From NCBI GenBank assembly GCA_020055645.1, contig CM034546.1:93248001-93312000 (forward strand): a DNA stretch of 64,000 nt, in the 5' to 3' direction. The number at the start of each line of letters is the position of its first letter. Within the stretch, counting starts at the first letter, position 1. Made by a program: the position numbers and the translations under genes. Shown here in pieces: positions 56,738 through 64,000 of the stretch. Source of the stretch: Tomocerus qinae (taxonomy: Eukaryota; Arthropoda; Collembola; Entomobryomorpha; Tomoceridae). The notes under the pieces were generated by a model. The model saw nothing but the letters and a program-made list of their open reading frames with translations, did no database searches and was not told where the DNA came from.

Positions 56738-58010
56738 AAGGAACAAGAGGAAGACCAGCTTAGGCTTCTATACGTCTCCCAAGTATATCTCTCATCAAGA
56801 GTTCCTTGCTGTTGCTACAAGGTACGCAGCCGTTTTGCTATTGGTCGGACGCAGCCGCTCTCTCATTGGCTCTCGTATGTACCTACGTGTATTCCAAGTG
56901 TGGACCATTTCTCTTATGGAAGCTGGTCTTCTATAGTGAAGCGCCAGCTTCACAGCCACCATCGGTATTCTATGATCTAGCCAAAATTATTGTTTAAAAT
57001 TTAAAATGTCATTAAATTTTTCTATTTATTACGTCATTTATTACAACTTTTACATTTATTTTACTATTATTTTGTCAACTGCCTTCAAAAGACTCAGAGT
57101 TCACTTCACTTTTTCTTGTCTTTCCCAAAATAAATGAAAATATTATCCGCTCGTTTAATATCGGGACTGATTATGAATTTCGCGCAAATTTTTGAGTGAT
57201 ACTGTTACCAGTTGCTTGCGTTACTATACTTCTCTACACAATAGTATATTATAACATTAGGCGGAGTTATTATGACGTCAAAGTATTTATAATTTCCGTT
57301 TATACAATATGTGATACGGCTACAAGTCGTGGGTCGTGAATCGTGAACGGTGCGCGCGGTAGTATGGTTATGCGTGCATGGCATGGTGTAATTTTTGTGG
57401 AGCGAATGAGCGAAGCGAAGATAGTTAAGAGGAGTTAGAGTTAGACAACACTGCAAAGTCGGCATGCTCTGCTGAATTTCCTGTGAAACGATGGAAGTTG
57501 AAGCCAGCCATATTGGAAAATTGAGAACGACGTCGTGATATCTCGCCTGCTATTGCTGAATCTGGCGTTGCATTTTACGTTGAATGTACAATGTACCATG
57601 ATATTAAATGCGTACGTCATAGAAAGTTAGAGTCAGCTATTCATGCTGTGTGCTGAGTTGATTGGAGTGCGAGAGAGAGCCGTGTGCCTTGCCTTCTTGT
57701 TCGAGCTCTAGCTGTACAGTACTGCTGCCGTGCTGCCATTGCATTGCCTTGCCTTGCATTATTAATCCTTCTCGTTGGATCTGCCTCTGCCTTTCGAACT
57801 CTGCCATTTCCAGACGTCGGACGACATTTTTCTGTCTGCAAATTCTCTAGTCTGAAACTGTTGAAATTGATACTTTGCAGAGAAATTTCGATAATTTATC
57901 AATAATTGTGTCTAACAACCTAGTAAAAAATTGTCTTTGAATCCTAATTTTGTATTCACTACTTTTTTCAATTGTCGAAATTCGTAAAACTAACCAAGTT
58001 GAAAGTCAGC
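56738..58010. other. upstream region and probable 5' UTR of the DEAD-box helicase
   Basis: No repeat or coding exon is supported. GC content rises between about 57300 and 57850, consistent with a promoter and 5' leader. Frames at 57641-57905 have no family features. Confidence 0.4.
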
Positions 58011-62557
<4,547 letters not shown>

Positions 62558-64000
62558 GTAAGAACTTTTCGGACAGCATTTGTAATTTTTTTTACCTGTA
62601 AACCTCACTTTTATTGAGTTATACAGACTCGTTGAATGTTTTTACAGTAAAATATAAACTTGATGAATTGGCAGTTAATTAGTAATGGCAACACGTTGTT
62701 AACTAGTAGTGAAAGAATGGCGAATCCAGTGAATATTTTAAACGTAGATTTGATGTTGTTTTTAATTGTTTATTGTTGTTGTTTCTCTAAGGCTTATATT
62801 GTAGTCTCTCCTGCATTAGAGCTACTTAACATACAACTTAAATATATAATACTCAGATGAAAGCTAGTACATTACATACCCATTCTACTTGAAATAGGTA
62901 CTTAAAAATGTTTTGAATGCAGTCAATTTTAGTCTAAGACAGGGCAATTTTTTATTTTAACCATTAATGGACGAATGGATACTAGGTAAAGTAACTTCAA
63001 GTGGTAATGATTCTTGAGCAAGGTATCATGTCTCATTTCAACGAATCACAACACATTCATTGGTATTATCTTCTAAAATTCTTCTTTGCCGAAACAACGG
63101 TAAGTCGAGTCAATGTACGACGTCTTCAGTTCAGACTGTGAACTTCACAGAAATCCAAATATTTAATTTCTTTGCAGTGCAGTTTTACTGCACTTTATGC
63201 ATGTTTAAAAATCTATCGGCCTAGGATAAAATTTTTTAACGGTATAACAGCATTGGACTACATTACCTCTATCGGGGGTTTCAAATCAAAGTAAATCCTT
63301 CTTAATTAAAACCATATGCCGATATTGTTTTGTATGAAAACTGGATAAGTTGTATATGAATGACTCGCTCTCTAGTGACCGGTACTGTAGTCTGTAATTT
63401 ATTAATAATTATAGATTTTCTGGTCTTGTTTTAAGGGGCATGTGGAACAATAAGGGATGATTTGTGTTTGTTGTGGTTTTGTTTGCAGAGGCACAGTGTG
63501 AAAAATAAAAGGCGGACGTATGGAATGCTGGTTAAACATTCTTGGTGTCACTACTCAGCATTGTGAATGCTGATTGATTGATAGTATGACCAGGCAGGAG
63601 AGCAAGAAAATTGAGGACGGACGCGTGACCTCTTGTGTGGCCTCTTCAGTTGGTAGATAACAGATTCGTATGACATTATGGCCATATCACACGTCCCGTT
63701 TGTCGTCCTCAACTAAATGCCTACTTGTGTGTGTCATGTTCTCACCGTCAGTCAGTCGCCGTGGTGGGGGCCTAACTGAGTCCATAGGAAACAAAAGTTG
63801 CAGAAAACTGAAATGGTCTCTAAATAGGTCTCCGCCGCGCAAGATTCCATTCCATTGGAATTTATTCTCAAATCTGAACCGGCATTCTCTGAAATCATGT
63901 CCAATCCAATTATCTGTGCCTCTGATTCGATTCTTCCTCTGCGACATCGCAATTCAATAAGCCTTGCTCATTAAACGCTATCCAGGTACAAATGTCCCAG
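62558..64000. other. helicase intron or unresolved sequence at the window end
   Basis: The next expected helicase exon (after motif V) is not found before 64000, so this is probably a long intron. Frames near 63670-63960 on both strands lack features. Confidence 0.4.

Noticed and set aside
63670-63960. Overlapping frames on both strands at the window end
   Set aside because: No family motif, not compatible with the expected next helicase exon.

Overview
The window is nuclear DNA of an animal, almost certainly an insect. It is AT-rich, its genes carry many short GT-AG introns, and it encodes a six-cysteine odorant-binding protein, a family known from hexapods. No species is assigned. All multi-exon models below were assembled by eye from reading frame, splice-site consensus and intron phase; every model given closes in frame.

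Layout. 1-14 kb: a truncated stomatin/MEC-2-like gene (-), then a cluster of four small, divergent phospholipid-scramblase-like genes (+; three in tandem at 2.3-7.7 kb, one at 12.9-14.1 kb). These are interrupted by two paralogous genes (-) for secreted acidic proteins. 15.2-16.9 kb: a minisatellite built from a 7-mer and its complement. 17.3-18.2 kb: the odorant-binding protein (-). 19.9-29.2 kb: an intronless SPEF1/CLAMP-type gene, a multi-PDZ scaffold and an ammonium transporter (all +). 30.0-44.4 kb: ATG4 (-), thioredoxin with a long TE-filled first intron (-), TAX1BP3/TIP-1 (+) and UBL5 (-).

44.7-54.7 kb is a nested mobile-element composite. A non-autonomous Helitron with minisatellite arrays was invaded by a complete-looking 7.1-kb Ty3/gypsy-type LTR element (370-bp LTRs that look identical, 4-bp target duplication) and by a 539-bp TIR element. 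The LTR element has a broken gag, a canonical -1 frameshift heptamer in register at gag/pol, an intact pol, and a third open frame of unknown function where env would sit. 54.7-56.8 kb is a graveyard of foldback elements. 58.0 kb to the window end holds the 5' part of a DDX5/p68-type DEAD-box helicase (+) with two adjacent, equal-length, phase-matched, homologous exons that look mutually exclusive.

The most notable leads are the duplicated helicase exon pair, the third frame of the LTR element, the degenerate scramblase cluster with its interleaved secreted paralogues, and the composite transposon nest. Known housekeeping functions (autophagy, redox, ammonium transport, splicing cofactor) account for most remaining coding sequence.
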